NCBI GenBank assembly: GCA_020634245.1
Contig: JACKCC010000009.1
Location: 62,001 to 126,000, forward strand
Origin: Ardenticatenaceae bacterium
GTDB lineage: Bacteria > Chloroflexota > Anaerolineae > Promineifilales > Promineifilaceae
Direction: 5' to 3'
Length of the DNA: 64,000 nucleotides
This document shows positions 51,021-59,388 of the stretch, in pieces. Within the stretch, counting starts at the first letter, position 1. The number at the start of each line of letters is the position of its first letter. Under the pieces are notes generated by a model. That model was not told where the DNA came from. It saw nothing but the letters and a program-made list of their open reading frames with translations, and searched no databases. A program made the position numbers and the translations under genes.

Positions 51021-52763
51021 ATGACAATGACAATCATTGAAACGCTACAAGACCAATTCGGCAACGACATTTTAGCTGTACAGGAAACGGCCGATACCAT
51101 TCCCACCCTTTGGACGACGCCTGACCGCGCCCAAGCTGTGCTGCGTTATTTGAAAACGGATGTGGAACGGCCGTACACCATGCTCTACGATCTCACAGCC
51201 ATTGACGAACGGGAGCGCCAGCACCGCAGCGGCCAACCGGCCAGTGATTTTACCGTCGTCTATCATCTCACCTCCTTCGAGCGCAACGCCGACCTGCGCC
51301 TCAAAGTGCCGCTCCACGACAACGACCTGCATCTGCCCAGCATCACCAAGCTGTGGGCCAACGCCAACTGGTACGAGCGCGAAGCGTGGGACATGTTCGG
51401 CATCACCTTCGACGGCCATCCCCACCTGCGCCGCATTTTGCTGCCCACCACCTGGGAAGGCCACCCACTGCGCAAAGAACACCCCGCCCGCGCCACCGAA
51501 ATGGAACCCTTCGTCCTTACCCCGGAACGGCAGGACAAAGAGCAGGAAGCGTTGCGCTTCCATCCCGAAGAATGGGGGCTGGCCCGCCAAAACGAGGACA
51601 ACGAATTCATGTTCCTCAATTTGGGGCCGCAGCACCCCGGCACCCACGGCGTCCTGCGCATCATCCTCCAGCTTGACGGCGAAGAAATTGTCGATGCCGT
51701 GCCCGACATCGGCTTCCACCATCGCGGTTCCGAAAAAATGGCCGAGCGCCAAAGCTGGCACACCTACATCCCTTACACCGACCGCATCGACTACCTGGGC
51801 GGTGTGATGAACAACCTGGCCTACGTCCTCAGCGTGGAAAAACTGGCCGGTATCGAAGTGCCCGACCGCGTGAAAGTGATCCGCGTGATGATGTCCGAAT
51901 TGTTCCGCATTGCCAGTCACCTGGTCTGGTATGGCACGTTTGCCCAGGATTTAGGCGCGATGTCGCCCGTTTTTTACATGTTCAACGACCGCGAACGCCT
52001 TTTTGACATCGTGGAAGCGATTACCGGCGGGCGGATGCACCCCAGTTGGTTCCGCATCGGCGGCGTGGCTCAAGATTTGCCCAACGGCTGGGAGCGGCTG
52101 GTGGCCGATTTCCTCGACTACATGCCCAAACGCTTGCGCGATTACGATCAGGCGGTGATGAGCAATCGCATTTTCAAAAAACGGACGCAAGGCGTCGGCC
52201 AATACAATACCGCCGAAGCCATCGAATGGGGTGTCACCGGGCCGGGCTTGCGCGCCACTGGATTTGAGTGGGATTTGCGCAAGAAACGGCCGTATTCCGG
52301 CTACGACCAGTTCGAGTTTGACATACCTACAGCACCAAGTGGCGACTGTTACGGCCGTGCCCAGGTACGCGTCGCAGAAATGCGGCAAAGCCTGCGCATC
52401 GTGCGCCAATGTTTAGACAACATGCCCGCCGGACCATACAAATCCGACCATCCGCTGGCCGTGCCGCCGCGCAAAGAGCGCACCATGCACGACATCGAGA
52501 CGCTGATCACCCACTTCCTCAGCGTCAGTTGGGGACCGGTGATTCCGGCAGGAGAAGCGGCCGTGCCCATCGAAGCCACCAAAGGCGAAAATAGCTACTA
52601 CCTGATCAGCGACGGCGGCATTCACGCTTACCGCAACCGCGTCCGCACGCCTTCCTTCCCACATATTCAAATGGTCCCCTCCATCAGCCGCGGCGGCATG
52701 ATCCCTGACCTGCTGGCGATTTTGGGCAGCATAGATTTTGTCCTGGCCGACGTGGATCGGTAA
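51021..52763 (+). CDS. nuoCD: NADH-quinone oxidoreductase subunits C and D (fused)
   Basis: A 580-residue natural fusion. The NuoC (30-kDa) part covers about residues 1-175, with NWYEREAWDMFGI and RRILLPTTWEGHPLRKEHPA. The NuoD (49-kDa) part runs from about residue 195 (FLNLGPQHPGTHGVLR), with DIGFHHRGSEKMAE, YLGGVMNNLAYVLSVE, and a C-terminus with PSFPHIQMV and GSIDFVLADVDR. It lines the quinone tunnel together with NuoB. In many bacteria C and D are separate; the fusion is known in enterobacteria and others. ATG 51021 is chosen (ATG 51027 also possible); the longer ORF from 50967 lies in the repeat. Confidence 0.94.
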   Translation: MTMTIIETLQDQFGNDILAVQETADTIPTLWTTPDRAQAVLRYLKTDVERPYTMLYDLTAIDERERQHRSGQPASDFTVVYHLTSFERNADLRLKVPLHDNDLHLPSITKLWANANWYEREAWDMFGITFDGHPHLRRILLPTTWEGHPLRKEHPARATEMEPFVLTPERQDKEQEALRFHPEEWGLARQNEDNEFMFLNLGPQHPGTHGVLRIILQLDGEEIVDAVPDIGFHHRGSEKMAERQSWHTYIPYTDRIDYLGGVMNNLAYVLSVEKLAGIEVPDRVKVIRVMMSELFRIASHLVWYGTFAQDLGAMSPVFYMFNDRERLFDIVEAITGGRMHPSWFRIGGVAQDLPNGWERLVADFLDYMPKRLRDYDQAVMSNRIFKKRTQGVGQYNTAEAIEWGVTGPGLRATGFEWDLRKKRPYSGYDQFEFDIPTAPSGDCYGRAQVRVAEMRQSLRIVRQCLDNMPAGPYKSDHPLAVPPRKERTMHDIETLITHFLSVSWGPVIPAGEAAVPIEATKGENSYYLISDGGIHAYRNRVRTPSFPHIQMVPSISRGGMIPDLLAILGSIDFVLADVDR

Positions 52764-52799
52764 AGGGAAAGATTAAATTCCCTTGAGGAGGGTAACAAT

Positions 52800-53162
52800 A
52801 TGGCTACGTCTAAGACATTTAAAGCGACTACAACAGAGTTGGATTTTATTATTAGAAATTATGTTGGATATCAACCTGTATGTGATACAGAAGGAACAAC
52901 AGAAACAGAAAGTATTGAATATAACCACCTAAACAAGAAGATTAAACTGGAGAAGATTGACGGGTCAGATTGCCGCATAACATATTATTTACCAACTTAT
53001 GTTCATGTGGTTTATATCACATGCAGCATTTTATTTATATGGACGATCCTCGCTCCTCTTGTAATGATGAGCTATTACGCTTACATATCAGTAGTCACAC
53101 CCAAAAAGATAATGGGCATGATTGAAGAACATCTGAATAAAGCAGATCATCAAAAAGCTTAA
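52800..53162 (+). CDS. unknown AT-rich ORF inside the nuo operon, one TM hairpin
   Basis: A 120-residue protein I do not recognise. Residues 1-65 are hydrophilic (TTTELDFIIRNYVGYQPV, then NKKIKLEKIDGSDCRI), residues about 70-100 are hydrophobic (VYITCSILFIWTILAPLVMM, probably one or two TM), with a short charged tail. The RBS TTGAGGAGGG is strong. Base use is clearly AT-richer than its neighbours and no ACGGCCGT occurs, suggesting transfer. It is not a known complex I subunit. Confidence 0.65.
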   Translation: MATSKTFKATTTELDFIIRNYVGYQPVCDTEGTTETESIEYNHLNKKIKLEKIDGSDCRITYYLPTYVHVVYITCSILFIWTILAPLVMMSYYAYISVVTPKKIMGMIEEHLNKADHQKA

Positions 53163-53177
53163 GGTGGACCCAATCTT

Positions 53178-53531
53178 ATGTCACGGACAACAGTAACATT
53201 CGAGAATACAAATAAAAACCTGTTTGAGTTATGCGACGAATGGGCAGAAAAGCACAAATATGAAACAGTTGAATCCACCGAGTCTGGCAGATTGTACAGT
53301 AAAAAGCTGCCAATCATAACGCCATTATCAATCTTTTTCCGATCTTCACATAAAGTCCAGGTGAGTCTAAGTTCAGAAACTGTTTCAATTGAGTGTTGGA
53401 TTGCGTTTGTAGGCACTGAGACTGAGACGAGTTCTAAGTCAATCTATCAATTCCCAACCAAGAGTATTTTTCGGAAAGAGATTAACGAGCTGTTGGTCAA
53501 CCTGGGCCAGGGTGACAAAATCATTCATTAG
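53178..53531 (+). CDS. unknown AT-rich ORF inside the nuo operon
   Basis: A 117-residue soluble protein of unknown function, lying 15 nt after the previous ORF and sharing its AT-rich codon use. It starts MSRTTVTFENTNKNLFELCD and holds FAVEKHKYETVEST-like and KLPIITPLSIFFRSSHKV segments with alternating hydrophobic residues, suggesting a small alpha/beta fold. The two ORFs probably entered as a unit. GGTGGA upstream of ATG 53178 is a weak RBS. Nothing identifies a toxin-antitoxin or immunity pair, though a pair of such size in an operon would allow it. Confidence 0.6.
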   Translation: MSRTTVTFENTNKNLFELCDEWAEKHKYETVESTESGRLYSKKLPIITPLSIFFRSSHKVQVSLSSETVSIECWIAFVGTETETSSKSIYQFPTKSIFRKEINELLVNLGQGDKIIH

Positions 53532-53590
53532 CTTTTTGGAAACTTTGGTAGTTGCACATTTCAAGGTGCGTGACGTATGAAGGAAAAGTT

Positions 53591-54118
53591 ATGCTGACAG
53601 ACAAACAAAAAGAAGCGATCGAGGCTGAAATTGACCGCTATCCTAACCGAGAGGCGGTAAGCATTGAAGCGATGAAGCAGGTGCAGGCTGCTGATGGTTG
53701 GGTTTCGGATGAGGCGATAGTTGATTTGGCCGACTATCTGGGCATGACCCCGGCCGAACTGGACGGCGTGGCGACTTTCTACAATCTGATTTACCGTCGT
53801 CCTGTGGGCCGCCACGTCATCCACGTTTGTGACAGCGTGAGTTGCTGGATTATGGGCTACGAACAGGTGCAGCAGCAGTTGGAAGCTAAGCTGAACATTG
53901 AAATGGGGCAGACCACGGCCGACGGCCGTTTCACCCTCCTGCCCATCCCCTGCCTCGGCTGCTGTGACCATGCCCCCGCCCTGATGATTGATGAAGACCT
54001 GCACGAAGATATTTCGCCCGATGGCGTGCAGGCTATTTTGGAACAGTATCCGCGAACCGATTACGGATTACGGACTACGGACTACGCACCACGGAGAAAA
54101 AAATGGAACGGCCGTTAA
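53591..54118 (+). CDS. nuoE: NADH-quinone oxidoreductase subunit E
   Basis: A 175-residue thioredoxin-like subunit carrying the [2Fe-2S] cluster N1a. Helical start (MLTDKQKEAIEAEIDRYPN), then GVATFYNLIYRRPVGRHVI, and cluster Cys in CDSVSC (about residues 81-86) and CLGCC (about 121-125). The last 20 codons, RTDYGLRTTDYAPRRKK, come from a word repeat of GATTACGGATTAC/GGACTAC and look like a tail added by spacer DNA. The ORF overlaps nuoF by 16 nt. AAGGAAAAG precedes ATG 53591. Confidence 0.92.
   Translation: MLTDKQKEAIEAEIDRYPNREAVSIEAMKQVQAADGWVSDEAIVDLADYLGMTPAELDGVATFYNLIYRRPVGRHVIHVCDSVSCWIMGYEQVQQQLEAKLNIEMGQTTADGRFTLLPIPCLGCCDHAPALMIDEDLHEDISPDGVQAILEQYPRTDYGLRTTDYAPRRKKWNGR
54055..54092 (+). 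repeat. GATTACGG/ACTACGG word repeat within nuoE 3' end
   Basis: Successive words GATTACGGATTACGG and ACTACGGACTACG. Resembles the spacer repeats elsewhere in the operon but here is translated as the NuoE C-terminal tail. Confidence 0.55.
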
Positions 54119-55500
54119 CCCAACACCTCAAACCCGATAACACCGCCCTCACCCTGGCTGAATACGAACAGGTCGGCGGCTACGCTGCCCTGCGGCAGGC
54201 GCTCAAATCCATGACGCCCCACGACATCACCCACGTCATCCGCGATTCCACCCTGGCCGGACGCGGCGGCGCAGGTTTCTCCACCGGCCAAAAGTGGAGC
54301 TTCGTCCCCGACGAAGATATTGTGACCAAGCGCGTCGCACCGCATGAAATGGCCACTGTTGTCCCCGAACCGCACCTCTGGGGCCACAGCGAATCCGGCT
54401 TCAGCACCGGCGACAAATGGAGTTTCATGCCCTTCGGTGACGACGATCCCTCGCCCAAATACCTGGTTGCCAACGGCGACGAAATGGAGCCGGGCACCTT
54501 CAAAGACCGGCTGCTGCTGGAAGGTAATCCCCACCAGCTCATCGAAGGCATGATTTTGGCCGCCTACGCCATCCAGGCCGACGTCGCCTACATTTTCCTG
54601 CGCTGGGCTTACAAAAAAGCAGCCCAGCGCATCGCCCGCGCCATCGTCGAAGCATACGACGCTGGTTATCTGGGACGGGACATTTTGGGCAGCGATTTCA
54701 GCCTGGACTTGCATCTGCACACCAGCGCCGGCCGTTACATTTGTGGCGAAGAAACCGCACTGCTCAACTCGCTGGAAGGCAAACGGGCCAATCCACGCGC
54801 CAAGCCTCCCTTCCCACCCGTTGTTGGCCTCTGGGGACGCCCCACCAACGTCAACAACATTGAAACCTTGTGCAACGTCTCCCACGTCGTGCGCAACGGC
54901 GCAGACTGGTTCAAAGCACTCAGCCATTCAGAAAAATCTGGCGGCACCAAGCTGTACGGCGTCAGCGGTCGGGTGAATAAGCCCGGCTTATGGGAACTAC
55001 CGATGGGGTCCACCGCACGCGAAATCATCTATGAACACGCGGGCGGGATGCGCGACGGCTACCAACTACGCGGCTTCCTACCCGGCGGCGCATCCACCGA
55101 TTTTTTGCTGCCGGAACACCTGGATGTCCCGCTAGATTTCCAAGAGGTGCAAAAAGTGGGCAGTCGCCTGGGCACAGGCACGATGATCCTGCTCGATGAC
55201 AAGACCTGCCCGGTGGGCATGGTGCGCAATCTAGAAAAATTTTTCGCGCAGGAGTCGTGCGGCTGGTGTACACCCTGCCGCGATGGCCTACCCTGGACGG
55301 CACGCATCTTGCAGGCGTTGGAAGAGGGCGACGGCGTCCCCCGCGATTTAGACCGCTTGCAGCTGCACACCAAACTGCTCGGCCCCGGCCACACCTTTTG
55401 TGCCCTGGCCCCCGGCGCAATGGAACCACTGCAAAGCGCCCTGAAATATTTTCGTGAAGATTTTGAGCGGCACATTCAAGAAAAAGGCTGCTCCTATTAA
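54103..55500 (+). CDS. nuoF: NADH-quinone oxidoreductase subunit F with an internal 41-residue duplication
   Basis: A 465-residue subunit that binds NADH, FMN and cluster N3. The glycine-rich loop GRGGAGFSTGQKWSF (53-67) is followed by an unusual insert, after which GFSTGDKWSFMP recurs (99-110), offset by 41 residues. Normally the first copy runs directly to DDPSPKYLVxNADE. Other motifs are in place: EPGTFKDR, GRYICGEETALLNSLEG, and SCGWCTPCRDG with Cys in TFCALAPGA for N3. The two DNA copies (54274-54309 and 54397-54432) differ at many synonymous sites, so this is not a recent copying or assembly artefact. It starts inside nuoE. Confidence 0.93.
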   Translation: MERPLTQHLKPDNTALTLAEYEQVGGYAALRQALKSMTPHDITHVIRDSTLAGRGGAGFSTGQKWSFVPDEDIVTKRVAPHEMATVVPEPHLWGHSESGFSTGDKWSFMPFGDDDPSPKYLVANGDEMEPGTFKDRLLLEGNPHQLIEGMILAAYAIQADVAYIFLRWAYKKAAQRIARAIVEAYDAGYLGRDILGSDFSLDLHLHTSAGRYICGEETALLNSLEGKRANPRAKPPFPPVVGLWGRPTNVNNIETLCNVSHVVRNGADWFKALSHSEKSGGTKLYGVSGRVNKPGLWELPMGSTAREIIYEHAGGMRDGYQLRGFLPGGASTDFLLPEHLDVPLDFQEVQKVGSRLGTGTMILLDDKTCPVGMVRNLEKFFAQESCGWCTPCRDGLPWTARILQALEEGDGVPRDLDRLQLHTKLLGPGHTFCALAPGAMEPLQSALKYFREDFERHIQEKGCSY

Positions 55501-55502
55501 TT

Positions 55503-55562
55503 GGAGCGCAGGTGTGACGCCTGCAATTTCACAGATTATGGCGAACGAGACGTTCGCGCTCC
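55503..55562 (+). repeat. GGAGCGC-family three-way palindromic repeat between nuoF and nuoG
   Basis: Outer stem GGAGCGC (55503-55509) with GCGCTCC (55556-55562) encloses GCAGG...CCTGC (55508-55524) and GCGAACG-aga-CGTTCGC (55541-55557). Third copy of the family in the window. Confidence 0.6.
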
Positions 55563-55577
55563 TATTAAGGAAACATA

Positions 55578-58256
55578 ATGGCAACAATCACAATTGACGG
55601 CAAGACATACGAGGTCAAAGACGGCCAAAATTTACTTCAAGCGGCGCTGTCGCAGGGGGTGAATCTGCCCTATTTTTGCTGGCATCCGGCGCTGGGGTCG
55701 GTGGGCGCCTGCCGCCAGTGTGCGGTGAAGCAGTACCGAGATGAGAATGACGAAAACGGCCGTCTCGTCATGGCCTGTATGACGCCGGCAAATGATGGGA
55801 GCCACTTCGCCATCGAAGAGCCAGACGCGCAGGAATTCCGCAGCGCCGTCACCGAATGGCTGATGGTCAACCATCCCCACGACTGCCCGGTATGCGACGA
55901 GGGCGGCGAATGCCATTTGCAAGATATGGTCGTGATGACCGGCCACAATTATCGCGAGTTCCGCTTCAACAAGCGCACCCATCGCAACCAGGATTTGGGG
56001 CCGTTCATCAACCACGAAATGAACCGCTGCATTTCCTGTTACCGCTGCGTGCGCTACTACCGCGACTATGCCGGCGGACGCGATTTCAACGTTTTTGGCG
56101 CACATGATCACGTTTATTTCGGCCGTTACGAAGACGGCCCGCTGGAAAGCGAGTTCAGCGGCAACTTGATTGAGATTTGTCCCACGGGGGTTTTCACTGA
56201 CAAGACTGAAAAGCAGCATTACACGCGCAAGTGGGATTTACAGACCGCGCCTTCCATTTGTCACGGATGCAGTCTGGGCTGCAACATCATCCCCGGCGAG
56301 CGGTACGGCACACTGCGCCGCATTCGCAACCGGTACAACTACGACGTCAACGGCTACTTTCTTTGTGACCGGGGGCGGTTTGGCTACGAATACGTCAACA
56401 GTGAGCGGCGCATCCAGCAGGCGCGAGTGAATGGTGAGGTGGTGGAGCCGGAAGTGGCGATTAATCACATCACCACCTTATTACAAAACGGCACAACCAT
56501 CGGCATCGGCTCGCCGCGCGCTTCATTGGAATCGAACTTCGCCTTACGGCGGCTGGTCGGCCAGGAGAATTTTTATATGGGCATTTCCAAACACGAGGCT
56601 GAATTGATGAATACGGCCGTTTCCCTCCTGCAACACATCCCCACCCCCAGCCTGCGCGAAATCGGCGAAGCCGACGCTGTCCTCATTTTGGGCGAAGACG
56701 TGACCAACACCGCGCCACTGATGGCCCTGGCGCTGCGCCAATCGGTACGGCAGCAGGCGATGGACCAAATTACCCCGCTAAGCATCCCTCAATGGCAGGA
56801 TATGGCTGTGCGCGAGGCACTGCAAAACGAACCCAACGGCCCGCTGTTTATCGGCAGCATGCACCACACCCGTCTCGATGACATCGCTACTCACACCTAC
56901 CACGCCGCGCCGGAAGATTTGGCCCGGCTAGGTTTTGCCATCGCCCACGCGCTGGATGAGTCTGCTCCGACCGTGCCTGATTTAGACCCGGAACTGGCCG
57001 GGTTGGTGGATGAAATCGGCCAAGCGTTACGCGACGCCAAACGGCCGCTCATCATTTCCGGCGTCAGCAGCGGCAGCGAAGCGGTGATGCAGGCGGCGGC
57101 CAATGCGGCGTTTGCGTTAAATGGGAACGGCCGTCTCTCCCTCATCTTCCCCGCCGCCAACAGCTTAGGTGCGGCCCTGCTCGGCGGCAAGTCTACGGAA
57201 GACGCGCCAAAAGCCAACACGGTAATTGTGCTGGAAAATGACGTGCGGCGCTGGGCTGCGGAAACGGCCGTTTCAACAGGCTCAGCCACCCGTACTCTGG
57301 ACAGTGCCGAACAGGTCATCGTCCTCGACTATATGGAAAATGACACTACCAAACAGGCCGACATCGTTCTACCCGCCGCCGCTTTTGCCGAGGCTGATGG
57401 CACGCTGGTCAACAACGAGGGCCGCGCCCAACGCTTTTACCAGGTTTATATTCCCGAAAGCGACGCGCAAGCCGGTTGGCGCTGGCTGGAAGCGATCCGC
57501 GCCGCGCAAACGGAGGTGGCGCCATTCGATTGGGATGGGCTGGTCATGGACATTGCCGCCAGCGGCCCCATTTTTGCCAACCTGTCCCAAGACGCGCCGC
57601 TGGCGACGTTCCGCATCAATGGGCAAAAAATCGCCCGCCAACCGATGCGCTACAGCGGCCACACCTCCATCCACGCCGACCGCAGCGTCAGCGAACCGCC
57701 GCCAGTCGCTGACCCGGACTCGCCGCTGGCCTTCTCAATGGAAGGCAGCGAAAGTCAACCACCGGCGGCATTGGTCAACCGCTATTGGGCACCCGGCTGG
57801 AACTCGGTGCAATCGCTGAACCACTTCCAGGAAGAGATCGGTGGGCCTTTACGCGGCGGCAGTAAAGGAGTGCGCATATTTACAACTGTAGCGGATGACC
57901 ACACCTATTTTGAGACCATCCCTGCGGCATTTACCGCAGCAGATGACGTCTGGCGTGTCCTGCCAATTTATCACATTTTCGGCTCTGAAGAACTAAGCGC
58001 GCAATCACCCGCTATCGCTGCCCGCGCGCCACGGCCGTATCTGGCGCTCAACCCGGATGATGCCGCGAAATTGGAACTGGCAGAGGGGGAAACGGCCGCA
58101 TTGGGTCAAGACCTCTCTTTGCCCGTCAAGCTACTGCATTCACTGCCCAAAGGTACAATCGGGCTGCCAATTGGTTTGAGTGGCCACGAAGAACTGGTCA
58201 GTAAAAATGTACAGATATTGCCGAGCAAGACAAGAATGCAGTTGAACGCAGATTAA
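55578..58256 (+). CDS. nuoG: NADH-quinone oxidoreductase subunit G
   Basis: An 892-residue iron-sulfur subunit. N-terminal [2Fe-2S] domain: Cys in PYFCWHPALGSVGACRQC and later MACMTP. Then the His-Cys3 cluster motif HPHDCPVCDEGGECH (N5), a ferredoxin-type pair in RCISCYRCV (N4), and an extra CHGCSLGCN (about residues 231-239), which may hold the additional N7 cluster. The remainder is a molybdopterin-oxidoreductase fold without the cofactor's catalytic residues. AAGGAAAC precedes ATG 55578. In frame at 57270 a CTTCGRCARGCTCAG-like repeat is seen. Confidence 0.94.
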   Translation: MATITIDGKTYEVKDGQNLLQAALSQGVNLPYFCWHPALGSVGACRQCAVKQYRDENDENGRLVMACMTPANDGSHFAIEEPDAQEFRSAVTEWLMVNHPHDCPVCDEGGECHLQDMVVMTGHNYREFRFNKRTHRNQDLGPFINHEMNRCISCYRCVRYYRDYAGGRDFNVFGAHDHVYFGRYEDGPLESEFSGNLIEICPTGVFTDKTEKQHYTRKWDLQTAPSICHGCSLGCNIIPGERYGTLRRIRNRYNYDVNGYFLCDRGRFGYEYVNSERRIQQARVNGEVVEPEVAINHITTLLQNGTTIGIGSPRASLESNFALRRLVGQENFYMGISKHEAELMNTAVSLLQHIPTPSLREIGEADAVLILGEDVTNTAPLMALALRQSVRQQAMDQITPLSIPQWQDMAVREALQNEPNGPLFIGSMHHTRLDDIATHTYHAAPEDLARLGFAIAHALDESAPTVPDLDPELAGLVDEIGQALRDAKRPLIISGVSSGSEAVMQAAANAAFALNGNGRLSLIFPAANSLGAALLGGKSTEDAPKANTVIVLENDVRRWAAETAVSTGSATRTLDSAEQVIVLDYMENDTTKQADIVLPAAAFAEADGTLVNNEGRAQRFYQVYIPESDAQAGWRWLEAIRAAQTEVAPFDWDGLVMDIAASGPIFANLSQDAPLATFRINGQKIARQPMRYSGHTSIHADRSVSEPPPVADPDSPLAFSMEGSESQPPAALVNRYWAPGWNSVQSLNHFQEEIGGPLRGGSKGVRIFTTVADDHTYFETIPAAFTAADDVWRVLPIYHIFGSEELSAQSPAIAARAPRPYLALNPDDAAKLELAEGETAALGQDLSLPVKLLHSLPKGTIGLPIGLSGHEELVSKNVQILPSKTRMQLNAD

Positions 58257-58295
58257 CACAAATTTTTCATTGTGTGCTCTGGAATAAGGTAATGT

Positions 58296-59249
58296 ATGAA
58301 TAACACAGCCCTCTCCATTTTGACCGTCGTCGGTGTGCTAGCCGTAGGGCTGAGCATCGCCGCCGGCAACATTTGGCTGGAGCGGCGGCTGCTGGCCTTA
58401 TGGCAGGATCGCTACGGCCCCAACCGCGTCGGTCCTTTTGGCCTGCTGCAAGTGTTGGCCGACATGATCAAAATCTTCACCAAAGAGGATTGGATCCCGC
58501 CCTTTGCCGACAAACCGGTCTTTATTTTGGCCCCAGTCATCGTCATCGTTACTGTTCTGCTTTCCTTCGCCATCCTTCCAGTAGCACCCGGCATCCAGGT
58601 GGCCGATTTGAATATAGGGCTGCTCTTTTTCCTGGCCATGTCAGCGCTGGGTGCATACAGCGTCGTGCTGGCAGGTTGGTCATCCAACAATAAATACTCA
58701 CTGTTGGGCGGCCTACGGGCAGCGGCACAGCTATTAAGCTACGAAGTATTCATGGGGCTGTCACTGATGGGCGTTGTCCTGCTGGCCGGGTCGTTTAATT
58801 TGGGCGACATTGTGGCCGCACAAAAAGGATTGTGGTTTTGCATCCCGCAGTTTTTGGGATTGGTCATCTTCTTCATCGCCGGACTGGCCGAAACGCACCG
58901 CGTCCCCTTCGATTTGCCGGAAGCGGACAGCGAACTAGTAGCTGGCTATCACTCGGAATATTCCGGCATGAAGTTTGGCATGTTTTTTGTCGGCGAATAT
59001 TTGGGCATCACCCTGATTTCGGCGATGACGGTGACGCTCTTTTTTGGTGGTTGGCAGGGGCCATTTTTGCCGCCGCTGCTCTGGTTTTTGATTAAGACTT
59101 TCCTGCTCATCGCCGTGTTTGTACTGCTGCGGGCAGCACTACCCCGGCCACGCTACGACCAGTTGATGGCCCTGGGCTGGAAGCTGCTTCTGCCGCTGGC
59201 GCTGCTGAATTTGTTGGTCACGGCCGGAGTGGTCTTGTTAACAGGATAA
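58296..59249 (+). CDS. nuoH: NADH-quinone oxidoreductase subunit H
   Basis: A 317-residue, eight-TM subunit at the junction of membrane and peripheral arms. It contains the quinone-cavity loops: ERRLLALWQDRYGPNRVGPFG (25-45), IKIFTKEDWIPP, and HRVPFDLPEADSELVAGYHSEYSGMKFG (about 203-230), which hold the acidic E-channel residues. It closes with LRAALPRPRYDQLMALGWK. AATAAGG precedes ATG 58296. A 139-nt self-complementary spacer follows. Confidence 0.95.
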   Translation: MNNTALSILTVVGVLAVGLSIAAGNIWLERRLLALWQDRYGPNRVGPFGLLQVLADMIKIFTKEDWIPPFADKPVFILAPVIVIVTVLLSFAILPVAPGIQVADLNIGLLFFLAMSALGAYSVVLAGWSSNNKYSLLGGLRAAAQLLSYEVFMGLSLMGVVLLAGSFNLGDIVAAQKGLWFCIPQFLGLVIFFIAGLAETHRVPFDLPEADSELVAGYHSEYSGMKFGMFFVGEYLGITLISAMTVTLFFGGWQGPFLPPLLWFLIKTFLLIAVFVLLRAALPRPRYDQLMALGWKLLLPLALLNLLVTAGVVLLTG

Positions 59250-59254
59250 TTGGA

Positions 59255-59366
59255 ACACAGAGTGCCACAGAGAAGGCACAGAGATACACGGAGAGAACAA
59301 GGAGAAAAAGCCTAATCTCTCCGACCTCTCTGTGAACCTCCGTGATTTCTCTGTGCAACTCTGTGT
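59255..59366 (+). repeat. ACACAGAG/CTCTGTGT word spacer between nuoH and nuoI
   Basis: ACACAGAGT (59255-59263) is exactly complementary to ACTCTGTGT (59358-59366). Between them the words CACAGAGA, ACGGAGAG and their complements CTCTCTGTG, CCTCCGTG alternate, so the spacer can fold into one long hairpin. Confidence 0.65.
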
Positions 59367-59388
59367 AACTTTCTTTCAAAGGATTGAG

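Noticed and set aside
54253..54435. Assembly duplication in nuoF
   Set aside because: The two copies differ at many third-codon positions, so a simple duplicated-read artefact does not explain it.
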